64,000 bases of DNA from Methylobacterium sp. W2 (GTDB lineage Bacteria; Pseudomonadota; Alphaproteobacteria; Rhizobiales; Beijerinckiaceae), in the NCBI RefSeq assembly GCF_020662345.1, contig NZ_VMOA01000021.1, positions 21,644-85,643 of the forward strand. Direction: 5' to 3'. Shown here piece by piece: positions 54,035-64,000 of this stretch; the first letter of the stretch is position 1, and every line of letters starts with the position of its first letter. Below the pieces are notes generated by a model. That model had not been told where the DNA came from and ran no database searches. It saw only the letters and a program-made list of their open reading frames with translations. The translations under genes and the position numbers were made by a program.

Positions 54035-55501
54035 ATGCCAAACTCTCCCGCCCTCCACACGACGATCTCCGACCCATGTACAGTGGTCTGCCTGCACTTC
54101 CTGGGAGGAAGCACGCGGGAATGGGAGCCGGTCACTGCTCTTCTCGACGACCTCGCTCGCGTGGTGGCGCTCGACCTGCCCGGCTTCGGCGATGCGGCCG
54201 CCGTGTCCGGCTATTCGGTGGAGGCGATGGCGGATCATGTGGCGGCCGGGATCGCCGCCTCCGATCCCGGTGGTCGATGGTATCTCGCCGGCCATAGCAT
54301 GGGCGCAAAGGTGGCCCTGGCCCTCGCCAGGCGCGCCGAGAATGGTGCGCCTGATCTAGCGGGGCTCGCTGGTCTGGTCCTGCTTGGCGGTTCACCGCCG
54401 AGCCCGGAGCCGATGTCCGACGACAAGCGGCGGGAGATGATGGAATGGATATCTGCCGATGCGGAGACCCGCTGCCGTAAGGCTGGAGAGTTCATCGACC
54501 AGAACGCGGGCGCTCCCCTCGGCGAACCGCTTCGGACCCGCGCGGTGGAGGATGTCCTGCGCGCCTCTCCCGCCGCCTGGACGGCATGGCTGCGCGACGG
54601 CTCCCGTGAGGATTGGAGCCGCCGGATCGGCATCCTGCGCATCCCGGCCGTGGTCGTCGGCGGAACCGAGGATGCCGATCTCGGCGCCGCCGCGCAGAAG
54701 GCCCTGACGCTTCCGCATCTAGCCAACGGCCGACTCGTGTCCCTCGACGGCGCAGGGCACCTGCTGCCGCTGGAGCGGCCAGAGGCCGTAGCAAGCCTCA
54801 TCGCGAATCTCGTCTCCGGGGAGCCGCTTCCAAAATCCGAGGCGCCCACCGTGCCGGAGCCCTATCGCGCGCTGATCGAATCCGACCGGGTGAACACGCG
54901 CCTGCGCGCGGCGCTTCTCGCGCGCACCGAGCCCGACGACCCGGTCTACCAGCCCGGATGTCTCGACCCGGTCGAACTCGCGCAGCTTCGCGCCGTCGTG
55001 GACAGGGTGTTGCCGCAGGACGGAATGAGTCGGATCGACATCGCGGCTCGGATCGACGCCCGGCTCGCTGCCGGATCCGGGGACGGATGGCGTTTTGCCA
55101 AGCTGCCGGCGGACGGCGCGGCCTATCGCGCCGCCCTGCGAACCCTGGATGCCGCTGCGCGGTCCGTCCACGGAATGCGCTTCCTCGGCCTCGACGGCGG
55201 CGCGCAGGACGCGCTCCTGACGGCGGTGGCTTCCAGCGAACCCCTCTGTCCAGACGGACCGGAGGATGGGCTCGATGCCGAAGCGATGAGCCTGTGGTTC
55301 GAGGATCTGCGCAGCGATGCGGTGCGGATCTATCTCGCCCACCCCGCCAGCCTCGCCCGAATCGGCTTTTCCGGGATCGGCGCGGGCGGCGACGATGCGG
55401 AAACTCTGGAGGGCTTCGTGCGCGTCGGCATCGCGGACCCGGAACCCTGGGAACCCTCCGCTCTCAAAAAGTCCTCCACCCTCGGGGAGGCCGGACGATG
55501 A
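54035..55501 (+). CDS. Alpha/beta-hydrolase fused to a gluconate-2-dehydrogenase-subunit-3-like domain
   Basis: 488 residues in one frame. Residues about 10-265 form an alpha/beta-hydrolase: oxyanion region [14 protein letters not shown], nucleophile elbow [14 protein letters not shown], aspartate in [12 protein letters not shown] and histidine in [10 protein letters not shown]. From about 290 the sequence resembles the small subunit 3 of gluconate 2-dehydrogenase ([53 protein letters not shown]). The gene overlaps the GMC oxidoreductase by 4 bp, so the subunit-3-like part probably pairs with it. There is no signal peptide at the chosen start. The ATG at 54014 is an alternative. Confidence 0.75.
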   Translation: MPNSPALHTTISDPCTVVCLHFLGGSTREWEPVTALLDDLARVVALDLPGFGDAAAVSGYSVEAMADHVAAGIAASDPGGRWYLAGHSMGAKVALALARRAENGAPDLAGLAGLVLLGGSPPSPEPMSDDKRREMMEWISADAETRCRKAGEFIDQNAGAPLGEPLRTRAVEDVLRASPAAWTAWLRDGSREDWSRRIGILRIPAVVVGGTEDADLGAAAQKALTLPHLANGRLVSLDGAGHLLPLERPEAVASLIANLVSGEPLPKSEAPTVPEPYRALIESDRVNTRLRAALLARTEPDDPVYQPGCLDPVELAQLRAVVDRVLPQDGMSRIDIAARIDARLAAGSGDGWRFAKLPADGAAYRAALRTLDAAARSVHGMRFLGLDGGAQDALLTAVASSEPLCPDGPEDGLDAEAMSLWFEDLRSDAVRIYLAHPASLARIGFSGIGAGGDDAETLEGFVRVGIADPEPWEPSALKKSSTLGEAGR

Positions 55502-57048
55502 AGCTCGATGCGATGCGTCGCCACGCAACCACCGACACCGTCGATGTCGTCGTCATCGGCACCGGCGCGGGTGGCGCGCCGGTGCTCGCCCGCCTCGCGG
55601 CGGCCGGGCTGAAGGTCGTCGCCCTGGAAGCGGGACCGAACTTCGACCCCGCGCGCTTCGCCTTCGACGAGACCCTCGCCGACGAGATCTACTGGACTGA
55701 CGAGCGCCTCAGCGGCGGTTCGACACCGGAGGCGTTCGGCGCCAACAACAGCGGCACCGGGGTCGGCGGCTCCACCCTGCATTGGGGCGCCTTCACGCCC
55801 CGCGCCGACGAGCGCGACCTGCGCCTCTACTCCGAGACCGGAATGGGGGTGGATTGGCCCCTCGGTTACAAGGACCTGCGGCCGTTCTACGAGCGCGTCG
55901 AGGCGTTTATCGGCGTCTCTGGCCCCGCCGCGTACCCCTGGGATCCGGGCCGGCGCTATCCTCTCTCACCGGTCCCACGCAACGCGCCGGCCCAGGTGAT
56001 GGCGACGGCCTGCGACCGGCTCGGCCTGCGCACCGCCGATTCACCGGCGGCCGTGGTCTCGGGTGACTTCCCCCAGGAGGGCGGCGACCTGCGCCGGGGC
56101 TGCATCAATTGCGGCTATTGCCACCAGGGCTGCCGCAATGGCGCCAAGACCAGCATGGACGTCACCTACCTGCCCCATGCCGTGGCCAACGGCGCGGAAA
56201 TCCGTCCGGATTGCCGGGTTCACGGGCTCGAGCGCGACCGCGAGGGTCGGATCACGTCCGTGATCTACCGGCATGACGGCGTCGATCATCGCCAGCGTTG
56301 CGCGGCGGTCTATCTCTGTGCGGGCGCCGTGGAGACGCCCCGGCTCCTCCTGCATCTCGGGCTCGCCAACGGCAGCGGCCAGGTCGGGCGCAACTACATG
56401 GGCCATGTGGCGACCCAGGTGTGGGGGACGTTCGAGGCCGAGATGCGGATGAACCGTGGCTATCCCTCGTCGCTCATCAGCGAGGACATGGTCCGCCCCG
56501 ACGATGCGGATTTCGCCGGCGGCTACCTGATGCAGAGTCTCGGCGTCCTGCCGCTGACCTGGGGCAATTCGGTGGCGCGGGGGCGCGGCCTCTGGGGGCG
56601 GGCGCTGACCGAACATCTCAGCCGTTACAACCACATGGCGGGGATCGGCATCAACGGCGAGACGCTGCCCTGCGACGCCAACGTGCTGGTCCTTGCCGAC
56701 GAGGTGGACGCGTTCGGGATGCGCAAGGCCCGCATCGATTTCGGCTATTCTTCCAACGAGGACCGGCTGAACGCCCATGCGACGCGGACCATGACGGCGA
56801 TCTGGGACGCCGCCGGCGCCACCGATATCTGGGTGCTGGAGCGCGTCGCTCACACGATCGGGACGTGCCGGATGGGCCGGAGCGGCGACAGCGCCGTGGT
56901 CGATCCCCAGGGCCGGAGTTTCGAGATCCCGAACCTCTGGATCAGCGACGGATCGACCTTCCCGAGTTCGCTGGCCGCCAACCCGGCCCTCACCATCATG
57001 GCCCTGGCCCTGCGCTCGGCCGAGGCGTTCCTGGGCCATCCCTCCTGA
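55498..57048 (+). CDS. GMC oxidoreductase (gluconate/sugar dehydrogenase large-subunit-like)
   Basis: 516 residues. FAD-binding N-terminus [36 protein letters not shown], and the active-site pair His in [12 protein letters not shown] and Asn in [12 protein letters not shown]. An additional cysteine cluster [11 protein letters not shown] at about residue 200 recalls an iron-sulfur site in this GMC branch. Partner of the subunit-3-like fusion protein upstream. Classical three-subunit enzymes also have a cytochrome c; none is here. Substrate unknown; a sugar, sugar acid or alcohol is likely. Confidence 0.85.
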   Translation: MKLDAMRRHATTDTVDVVVIGTGAGGAPVLARLAAAGLKVVALEAGPNFDPARFAFDETLADEIYWTDERLSGGSTPEAFGANNSGTGVGGSTLHWGAFTPRADERDLRLYSETGMGVDWPLGYKDLRPFYERVEAFIGVSGPAAYPWDPGRRYPLSPVPRNAPAQVMATACDRLGLRTADSPAAVVSGDFPQEGGDLRRGCINCGYCHQGCRNGAKTSMDVTYLPHAVANGAEIRPDCRVHGLERDREGRITSVIYRHDGVDHRQRCAAVYLCAGAVETPRLLLHLGLANGSGQVGRNYMGHVATQVWGTFEAEMRMNRGYPSSLISEDMVRPDDADFAGGYLMQSLGVLPLTWGNSVARGRGLWGRALTEHLSRYNHMAGIGINGETLPCDANVLVLADEVDAFGMRKARIDFGYSSNEDRLNAHATRTMTAIWDAAGATDIWVLERVAHTIGTCRMGRSGDSAVVDPQGRSFEIPNLWISDGSTFPSSLAANPALTIMALALRSAEAFLGHPS

Positions 57049-57118
57049 CGGATTCGGGGGGAACGCGACCGCCATTCCCCGGTTGGATTCACCGCAACGC
57101 GACGAGGTTTCAAGCGCC

Positions 57119-57439
57119 ATGACCACGAAGATTTCCACGAAGATTTCCACGAAGAATGCCCGCGAGGGTGCGCATGGCGAAATCGGCCTCGCCAAGGGCG
57201 AACGGGTCGCCATGCGGATGTGGCGCCACGAGCCGCCGACGGACGACAAGCCGAGCGCCAGCCGGCCCTACGAGACGGTGGGCTACGTCATTTCCGGCCG
57301 GGCCGAACTCACGGTCGGCAGCGAAACGGTGACGCTGGAGCCCGGCGATTCCTGGCTCGTCCCGGCCGGCGCCGAGCACACCTACACGATCCTCGAAGAG
57401 TTCACGGCGGTGGAAGCCACCGCTCCGCCGGCCGCGTAG
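57119..57439 (+). CDS. Small cupin protein
   Basis: 106 residues. A single cupin barrel: SRPYETVGYVISGRAELTVG and LEPGDSWLVPAGAEHTYTI, with a histidine in the second motif; the first lacks the usual HxH, which may weaken metal binding. The N-terminus has a threefold T-K-I-S repeat (MTTKISTKISTKN) encoded by a 12-bp tandem repeat at 57123-57158. It follows the GMC gene by 70 bp on the same strand and may act in the same pathway. An intrinsic terminator lies after it. Confidence 0.75.
   Translation: MTTKISTKISTKNAREGAHGEIGLAKGERVAMRMWRHEPPTDDKPSASRPYETVGYVISGRAELTVGSETVTLEPGDSWLVPAGAEHTYTILEEFTAVEATAPPAA
57123..57158 (+). repeat. 12-bp tandem repeat inside the cupin gene
   Basis: CCACGAAGATTT is present twice exactly and a third time as CCACGAAGAATG, coding for repeated TKIS. 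In-frame slippage would change the N-terminal length without breaking the protein. Confidence 0.85.
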
Positions 57440-57488
57440 ACGGAGTACCCGCCGAACCTACGGCGGCGATGTCAGACCAGACATGACA

Positions 57489-57520
57489 AGGGCCGGATCG
57501 ATCTCGATCCGGCCCTCTTT
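57489..57520. terminator. Intrinsic terminator between cupin and SDR genes
   Basis: AGGGCCGGATCGA (57489-57501) pairs with TCGATCCGGCCCT (57504-57516), followed by CTTT. The stem is symmetrical and lies between two convergent genes, so it can serve both strands. Confidence 0.8.
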
Positions 57521-57550
57521 CGATGTCGTATCGCAATAAGAAGACCCGCC

Positions 57551-58321
57551 TTACGCGCCGCCCCATTGCATGGTCAGGCCGCCATCGACCACGAGGGTAT
57601 GGCCGGTGACGTAATCGGCATCGTCCGAGGCGAGGTAGAGGATCGCCTTGGCGATCTCGTCGGGCTGGCCGGCGCGGTGCCACGGGATGCGTTCCAGGGA
57701 GGCTGCGAGCTTCTCCGGGTTCTCGAACCGGTCGCTGGTCATCGGCGTCTCGATGAGGCCGGGGGCGACGTTGTTGACGTTGATCTTGTCCTCGGCGAGC
57801 TCGCGCGACAGGCTGCGGCAGAGGGAGCCGACACCGGCCTTCGACATCCCGTAGGGTGCGCTTTCCGGCGTCGGCAGGTGCTGGGCCACCGACGAGACGA
57901 TGACGATCTTGCCGCGCCCGCCATGAGCCCGCCGGACCTTGATGAAGGCGCGGGCGCAGAAGACCGGACCCATCAGGTTGACCCGCAGGATCTGCTCGAG
58001 CTTGCCGTCGTCCATCTCGGCCACCGGCATGCCGCTCATGGCCTGACCGGCATTGTTGACGAGGATATCGAGGACGCCGAACTCCGCCGCCACCTTGGCG
58101 AAGGTTGCCTCGACGGAGGCCGGGTCGCCGACATCGTCCTGGATCACGAGGCATGTGCGCCCCGCCGCCTCGACCCGGCGGGCGGTCTCCCGCGCGCCGT
58201 CCGCGTCGGTGTTGTAGGTGATCGCCACGTCCGCGCCCTCGCGCGCGAACAGTTCGGCCGCAGCCTGCCCGATACCGGAATCCGCCCCGGTGATCAGAGC
58301 GCGTTTGCCCTGTAACTTCAT
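57551..58321 (-). CDS. Short-chain dehydrogenase/reductase (glucose-1-dehydrogenase-like)
   Basis: 256 residues of the classical SDR fold. NAD(P)-binding TGADSGIG, structural NNAG, catalytic Ser in VIVSSVAQ, YGMSK (Tyr/Lys pair) and the end motif GHTLVVDGGLTMQWGGA, characteristic of glucose 1-dehydrogenase-type SDRs. It likely oxidises an aldose or polyol using NAD(P). The gene upstream on the same strand is phosphoglucomutase, 137 bp away, hinting at a shared sugar context without proof of an operon. Confidence 0.85.
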   Translation of the reverse strand: MKLQGKRALITGADSGIGQAAAELFAREGADVAITYNTDADGARETARRVEAAGRTCLVIQDDVGDPASVEATFAKVAAEFGVLDILVNNAGQAMSGMPVAEMDDGKLEQILRVNLMGPVFCARAFIKVRRAHGGRGKIVIVSSVAQHLPTPESAPYGMSKAGVGSLCRSLSRELAEDKINVNNVAPGLIETPMTSDRFENPEKLAASLERIPWHRAGQPDEIAKAILYLASDDADYVTGHTLVVDGGLTMQWGGA

Positions 58322-58434
58322 GCCTGTCCCATCCGTGCGAGAAAGGGTGCGCGGCCCTGTCGTGGCCAGCGGTCACCTATGATCTTCAGGACAATGGACT
58401 GCGGAAAACGCGGTTCCCGGGGTGCGGCATCGGC

Positions 58435-58454
58435 GGGGAGGGGTGCCCCTCCCC
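58435..58454. terminator. Perfect hairpin after pgm
   Basis: GGGGAGGGG and CCCCTCCCC pair fully with a 2-base gap, 4 bp after the pgm stop codon on the minus strand. No T-tract follows. Confidence 0.55.
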
Positions 58455-58458
58455 AGGC

Positions 58459-60228
<1,770 letters not shown>

Positions 60229-60483
60229 TCAGAGACTGGAATGCGACGCGACGCCTTCGGCAAACGAGATCGTCAGGACGGTCATGCCCGCCTCGTCGAC
60301 GATTTCGAATGAGCGGTCCAGGGCTTCGCTCAACGTCGCGCCGCCCACGAGCGCATCGGCGACGATCTGCTTGATGCCGATCACGGCGTCGTTGCGCAGC
60401 TCGTCCACGGAGGCGAACTCGTCTCCGTCCGAGTCGCGATGGAGACCGTTGCGATCGCGCAGGTTGAGAAAGTACCGCGGCAT
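60229..60483 (-). CDS. DUF6894 family protein
   Basis: 84 residues beginning MPRYFLNLRDRNGLHRDSDG, the signature of DUF6894, a family greatly expanded in Methylobacterium and Bradyrhizobium. The remainder (EFASVDELRNDAVIGIKQIV, RSFEIVDEAGMTVLTISFAE) fits a small alpha/beta domain. Function unknown, though such proteins are often stress-induced. It stands alone between pgm and a Crp-family gene. Confidence 0.85.
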   Translation of the reverse strand: MPRYFLNLRDRNGLHRDSDGDEFASVDELRNDAVIGIKQIVADALVGGATLSEALDRSFEIVDEAGMTVLTISFAEGVASHSSL

Positions 60484-60672
60484 GCCGACCTCCTTGTCGT
60501 GACGACCCGACCGGCCGTTGCAGACGCCTGGCCCGCGAGGGAGCCACGCACGAAACCGGATGGCGATCCCGCCCTCGGCCCCGTCGCCGGGCTCAAAGTG
60601 CCTGACAAAACTCCCGGTCAGGAGGGGGCTCGCTCAGCGTACGACGGCGCAGCGGACGGTGTGTGAACGACA

Positions 60673-61404
60673 CTAGACCGCGGCTTGCCCTTCCACCCGG
60701 AGATAGCCGGCCTTGAACTCGGCAAGGGATTTCAGCCTGGACCAGTCGAGAATCTTGAGACTCTTGCCCTTGAGTTCGATCAGTCCCCGGCGCCGCAGCT
60801 CCTGCAGCGACCGGTTCACGTGCACGGTCGTCATCCCCGTCGTATCGGCCAGCTCGTGCTGGGTCATGGGGAGATCGCAGCTGTCTTCCGTGGCGAGGCC
60901 GACGGCCCGCATTCTCACGAGGAGTTCGCAGAAGAGATGCGCGATCCGTTCGAGGGCCGAACGGCAGCCGATATTCACCAGCCATTCGCGCAGCGTCGCC
61001 TCGTCGATCAGGGCGGAGATGCGCAGCGCCCGGGCGATCGCCGGATGATTCTCCGTGATCTCCCGCAGGGTCGGGGTGGCAATGCGCGCGACCTTGCAGG
61101 GGGAGAGGGTCGCGATCGTATGATCGAGGCGGTTCAACAGGGTGATGTCGAGATCGCAGGTATCCCCCGGCACGAGGTAGGCCGTGATCTGACGAGCACC
61201 GTTGGCGCGCTGTTTGAACCGGCACCCGATCCCCTCGGTGATGAGGACGATGTCGCTGTGCGGCTCGCCTTCCCGGGCGAGGTTGGTGCGGGCTGGGACG
61301 TCGCGGGCAACGGCTGTGATCCGATGAAGCACGTCTCTGTCGGCTTCGTTGAGCGAGACGAAGCCTTCGAGCTTCTGGACAAGCGGATTGAACACGCTCT
61401 CCAT
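60673..61404 (-). CDS. Crp/Fnr family regulator
   Basis: 243 residues. Cyclic-nucleotide-binding-like domain (about 15-130, REGEPHSDIVLITEGIGCRFK, YLVPGDTCDLDI) and a C-terminal winged helix (about 155-230, MTQHELADTTGMTTVHVNRSLQELRRRGLIE). There is no N-terminal cysteine cluster, so it is not an oxygen-sensing Fnr; this branch is numerous in Methylobacterium. ATG codons at 61431 and 61404 are both possible; the second gives the usual length. Effector and targets unknown. Confidence 0.88.
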   Translation of the reverse strand: MESVFNPLVQKLEGFVSLNEADRDVLHRITAVARDVPARTNLAREGEPHSDIVLITEGIGCRFKQRANGARQITAYLVPGDTCDLDITLLNRLDHTIATLSPCKVARIATPTLREITENHPAIARALRISALIDEATLREWLVNIGCRSALERIAHLFCELLVRMRAVGLATEDSCDLPMTQHELADTTGMTTVHVNRSLQELRRRGLIELKGKSLKILDWSRLKSLAEFKAGYLRVEGQAAV

Positions 61405-62049
61405 CGTATTCGAGATTCTATTCCGCGACAATGCTCAATATCTCTATCTATAGGTATCTAATCTTCTTAAAATAGCACTCTTTCCAATGCGACTACAACG
61501 AGCCGTCGCAGTGAAAACGTATAAAACATCATGATCGTGAGGCGGTCGCCATCGTACTAAAGTCGTAGCCGAGCTTCGGAGTTCGTCCGCCGGCTCGGTG
61601 GCAATGGTCTGGGAATTCCAGAGGGCGGATAAGGACGTGCCTGCGCATCTGCCCGATCCGAACACGTAAAGTCGTGTCGACATTTCGCCGCACCTTCGAT
61701 CTCGACAGAAAACGCGACGGCCCCAAGCGCGGCGTTTTCGAAGGGATGCGCCTCGTCGAGGCGGGTCTCATAATAATTTATTGATCGCGCAAGATCAACT
61801 AACATTGATTGGTCGGATGTCGTACCATCTCGAAGACGATCCGCCTTTGGTATTGCGTCATAGTGCGAGAACGACAGGGTGATGAGGGTCGTTCATCGGC
61901 GAGGCGGGCGACAACGACTTCTCTGCGCACAAGCTCGACATTCGCCGGGGGCTCGCCCTGACTGGATGGGGCGGCGTTGCAGCATCGAGGTCTGTGCGGC
62001 TTGCCATCGGCCCGGATACGTCCCGGCCGATTCTCGCGTCATCCTCGGT
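61405..62049. other. Intergenic region between two Crp-family genes
   Basis: 645 bp, in part A/T-rich (61435-61540 and 61770-61815), with promoter-like sequence for the upstream regulator. A minus-strand reading frame at 61557-61805 starts MLVDLARSINYYETRLDEAH and looks somewhat protein-like but lacks other support. No RNA gene recognised. Confidence 0.35.
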
Positions 62050-62778
62050 TCACGGCTCCGGTACGACGTCATCCGTGATCAGGCGTCGGTACTCGGCCTC
62101 CGGTATGCCGTAGCTGTCGCCCGCGATGAGTTCGAGCTTCTCACGGTCGACGATCTCGATATGGGACCTGCGTGCCCGGATCGTTCCCGCCCCTTCGAGG
62201 ATATGGATCGTCGTCGTCACGCCGGGGCGATGGACACCGAGCATGACGGACAGGAACTCGTGGGTGATGGGGAACTCGTCCCCTTCGACCCTGTCGTGGC
62301 ACATGAGAAGCCAGCGAGCCAGCCGCTCTTCCAAAGTATAGCTGCCGTGCGACAGGGCCGTCTGGGCCGTGAACAATTGAAAGATGTGAGCGTAGCGCAT
62401 CATCACTTTGCGAAACGCGGGTCTTTGTTCGATCAGGCCGCAGAACGCGGCCTTGCTCATCCGCAAGGCTTCGCCATCGATCTGAATGAACGTTTCGTGG
62501 GGCGTGGAATCCACATCGAACAGGAGCGGCAGGCCGGTCGCTCCCTCGGAGCCGATGATGCCGACCTCGATCCGCCTGCGGTCCCGCGTGCCGACCACGA
62601 CCGAGGCGACACCGCTTTCCAGGAAGTGCACATGGGTCAGCGGCTCGTTCGGCCGGGCAAGGACGTCCTTCCGCCTGAGCTCGACCCGCTCGAGGACAGC
62701 CAGGATGGCCGCATGATCGTCCGGCGGCATCCGGGAGAGGAGGCTGTTGCGAGGGGCGTTTTGGGAGGAAATGACCAT
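62050..62778 (-). CDS. Crp/Fnr family regulator
   Basis: 242 residues. Sensor domain with NEPLTHVHFLESGVASVVVG and GIIGSEGATGLPLLFDVD, a long dimerisation helix (FCGLIEQRPAFRKVMMRYAH) and a C-terminal winged helix (EFLSVMLGVHRPGVTTTIHILEGAG). This variant, with GSEGATG and LGVHRPGVT, is the common rhizobial/Methylobacterium type of unknown ligand. It differs clearly from the Crp-family gene 650 bp away, so they are not recent duplicates. Confidence 0.88.
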   Translation of the reverse strand: MVISSQNAPRNSLLSRMPPDDHAAILAVLERVELRRKDVLARPNEPLTHVHFLESGVASVVVGTRDRRRIEVGIIGSEGATGLPLLFDVDSTPHETFIQIDGEALRMSKAAFCGLIEQRPAFRKVMMRYAHIFQLFTAQTALSHGSYTLEERLARWLLMCHDRVEGDEFPITHEFLSVMLGVHRPGVTTTIHILEGAGTIRARRSHIEIVDREKLELIAGDSYGIPEAEYRRLITDDVVPEP

Positions 62779-63618
62779 GCCTGCGTCCCGATGAGACGGC
62801 GTTCCAGTTGGTGTTTCTCACAGAGATCCCATCGCGCCGTCGTGCCCCGAGAGTAAGGGCCGACGGTGACCGGGAGTTCTGTGAGGCACTCTTATGTGCC
62901 GCTCATCAACGCCGAAAGTCGATCATGCCATAGCAACGCCGCGGAAATCTCAACAAGTGAAGCATCTTCATTTGTCGAATTTCATCGTCGCTGGAACTTT
63001 ATGTGCGTAATCGTACGTCTGGCTTGTCTGAAGCGCTCCGTCAAGTCCTCAATATCAGACCGTTCGAGGCAGTCCGTATTCTTGTCGGCTCGCTTAATTT
63101 TTTGATTTCTTCCGTTCCGGCCTAGCTTTCCAGATGTCCGAATACGCTGTGCGGCGACGGTGTACGCCCATCCTGTAAGCGAGGGTGCTGGGCGGTGTGT
63201 CGTCACCTGTACCAATGCGCCCGCACCGCGTCATCCGCTGCCTCCGGGCCAAGCCCTGTGCGGTCGGGAAATGTCTTTCGCATCGGCGCGGGAATTGCGT
63301 GTCCGTTTCGGTGCGGATGGGAGGCGAGCGAACACCGTCCGTCCTGTCCGTCGCCGCGCATGGGCGGTCTGTCCGGCGAGGGCTGGTCCCAGCTTTCCTG
63401 TCCCGGCAGGTTTCCTTTCCCGGCAGGACGGTGACGCACCGGCAGGGCAGTTCGTCGGGCGGGAAGTAGGGTCGCGTTCTGGTACCTCGGCGAGGGCGGC
63501 TCCCATTGTCACCCTTCCGAGATAAATTTATCGCATGGGAGCCTCCGGGGCCGGATGGTCCGGGGAGACTTCAAGCGACCGGACCATCGTCGTATTGTCC
63601 TCTCGAACGGAGAGATCT
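62779..63618. other. Long intergenic region without a convincing gene
   Basis: 840 bp. The first half is A/T-rich with T-runs (63085-63110); a minus-strand frame (62982-63215) is possible but not convincing. A direct repeat TCCCGGCAGG occurs at 63401 and 63418. Promoter elements of the small membrane gene lie at the end. Confidence 0.4.
63521..63532. promoter_or_regulatory. 12-bp palindrome upstream of small membrane gene
   Basis: GATAAATTTATC is perfectly symmetrical and stands out as A/T-rich in GC-rich surroundings, 87 bp before the start at 63619. A regulator-binding site is likely; identity unknown. Confidence 0.4.
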
Positions 63619-63882
63619 GTGCCTAATTTCCTCAAAGCGATCATCATGACGGTCATCGCATTCGCCTCGGTCTATTACCTGACGGGTAATCCGACGATGG
63701 CGGTGGCGCTGTCGCTCATTCCGCTCCTGCTCGGCCTGGTGAGGGTGATGCATGGGTTCGCCTATAGCTTTGCCGCCTTGTGCCTGATCGGTGCGGTGGC
63801 CTGGTCCGTGGCCCCGGTCGATACGAAGACGATGGTCCGGGCGGAGGTCGAGAAGACCGGCGTCAAGATCACGGCCCGCTGA
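63619..63882 (+). CDS. Small inner-membrane protein (87 aa)
   Basis: GTG start preceded by GGAGAG. Two or three hydrophobic helices (AIIMTVIAFASVYYLTG, MAVALSLIPLLLGLVRVMHG, FAYSFAALCLIGAVAWSVAP) are followed by a short charged tail (AEVEKTGVKITAR). No family recognised. The gene stands alone; nothing definite is seen in the remaining 118 bp. Confidence 0.65.
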   Translation: MPNFLKAIIMTVIAFASVYYLTGNPTMAVALSLIPLLLGLVRVMHGFAYSFAALCLIGAVAWSVAPVDTKTMVRAEVEKTGVKITAR

Positions 63883-64000
63883 CGGCGACGAGGCCATCGG
63901 CCTTCGGCCCTCCCACCGCTTTGGCGCGCTCCACGGGGATCTGATAGGATCGTCTCAAGGTGCGCGGGCGGGGATGGGTGCGATGGAAGAGGGCAGGGGC

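Noticed and set aside
61557..61805. Minus-strand frame of 82 codons
   Set aside because: The N-terminal part looks protein-like, but there is no ribosome-binding site or family support and the C-terminal part is low-complexity; left as intergenic.
62866..63215. Short frames on both strands in the A/T-rich gap
   Set aside because: Neither translation has a start signal, composition or motif that supports a gene.

Overview
This 64 kb window is high-GC chromosomal DNA that most resembles a facultative methylotroph of the Methylobacteriaceae (Methylobacterium/Methylorubrum; Hyphomicrobiales, Alphaproteobacteria). The assignment rests on a complete N-methylglutamate (NMG) pathway for methylamine use, several HWE-family sensor kinases, DUF6894 and DUF2293 proteins, a heme-uptake operon of rhizobial type and a sigma-54-dependent C4-dicarboxylate transporter with its DctB/DctD pair. 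It is an inference from gene content. No rRNA, tRNA, CRISPR array or intact transposase was recognised.

Layout. 0-2.1 kb: 5' end of an AbrB/PrlF-type antitoxin with a palindromic operator, two small proteins and a UvsE-like UV endonuclease. 2.4-7.5 kb: heme uptake (hmuT-hmuU-hmuV with 8-bp gene overlaps, then a TonB heme receptor on the same strand). 7.7-20.4 kb: a more accessory stretch with a kinase-like protein, a HAD protein, an M20 peptidase, a GAF-PAS-PAS-GGDEF-EAL protein, an EamA transporter, a membrane/cysteine-peptidase-like fusion and a lactonase/TetR pair. Its intergenic spaces carry four diverged copies of one repeat. A separate REP-like inverted repeat occurs twice (2.2 and 20.3 kb), both times between convergent genes. 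20.5-34 kb: mostly housekeeping and transport genes (serine hydrolase, SMR transporter, dctD-dctB/dctA, mepA, YqhA, msrA, HAD phosphatase).

33.3-49 kb is the methylamine island. mgdABCD (NMG dehydrogenase) is divergent from a GlxA-type AraC regulator. Convergent to it is an XRE-cupin regulator. Next comes a tightly packed minus-strand operon of three very small membrane proteins, an APC permease and two further small proteins. Divergent from that operon are mgsABC (NMG synthase) and gmaS (gamma-glutamylmethylamide synthetase). GmaS joins methylamine to glutamate using ATP. MgsABC moves the methylamino group to 2-oxoglutarate, giving NMG. MgdABCD oxidises NMG, feeding the one-carbon unit to folate/formaldehyde metabolism and regenerating glutamate. 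The permease operon is the natural candidate for substrate entry.

49-64 kb: a large HWE histidine kinase, a second HWE kinase with its own receiver protein, an alpha/beta-hydrolase fused to a gluconate-dehydrogenase-subunit-3-like domain followed by a GMC oxidoreductase and a cupin, an SDR dehydrogenase, phosphoglucomutase, a DUF6894 protein, two Crp/Fnr regulators and a small membrane protein. The two least explained parts of the window are the small-membrane-protein/permease operon (40.6-44.0 kb) and the hydrolase-oxidoreductase fusion module (54.0-57.4 kb).
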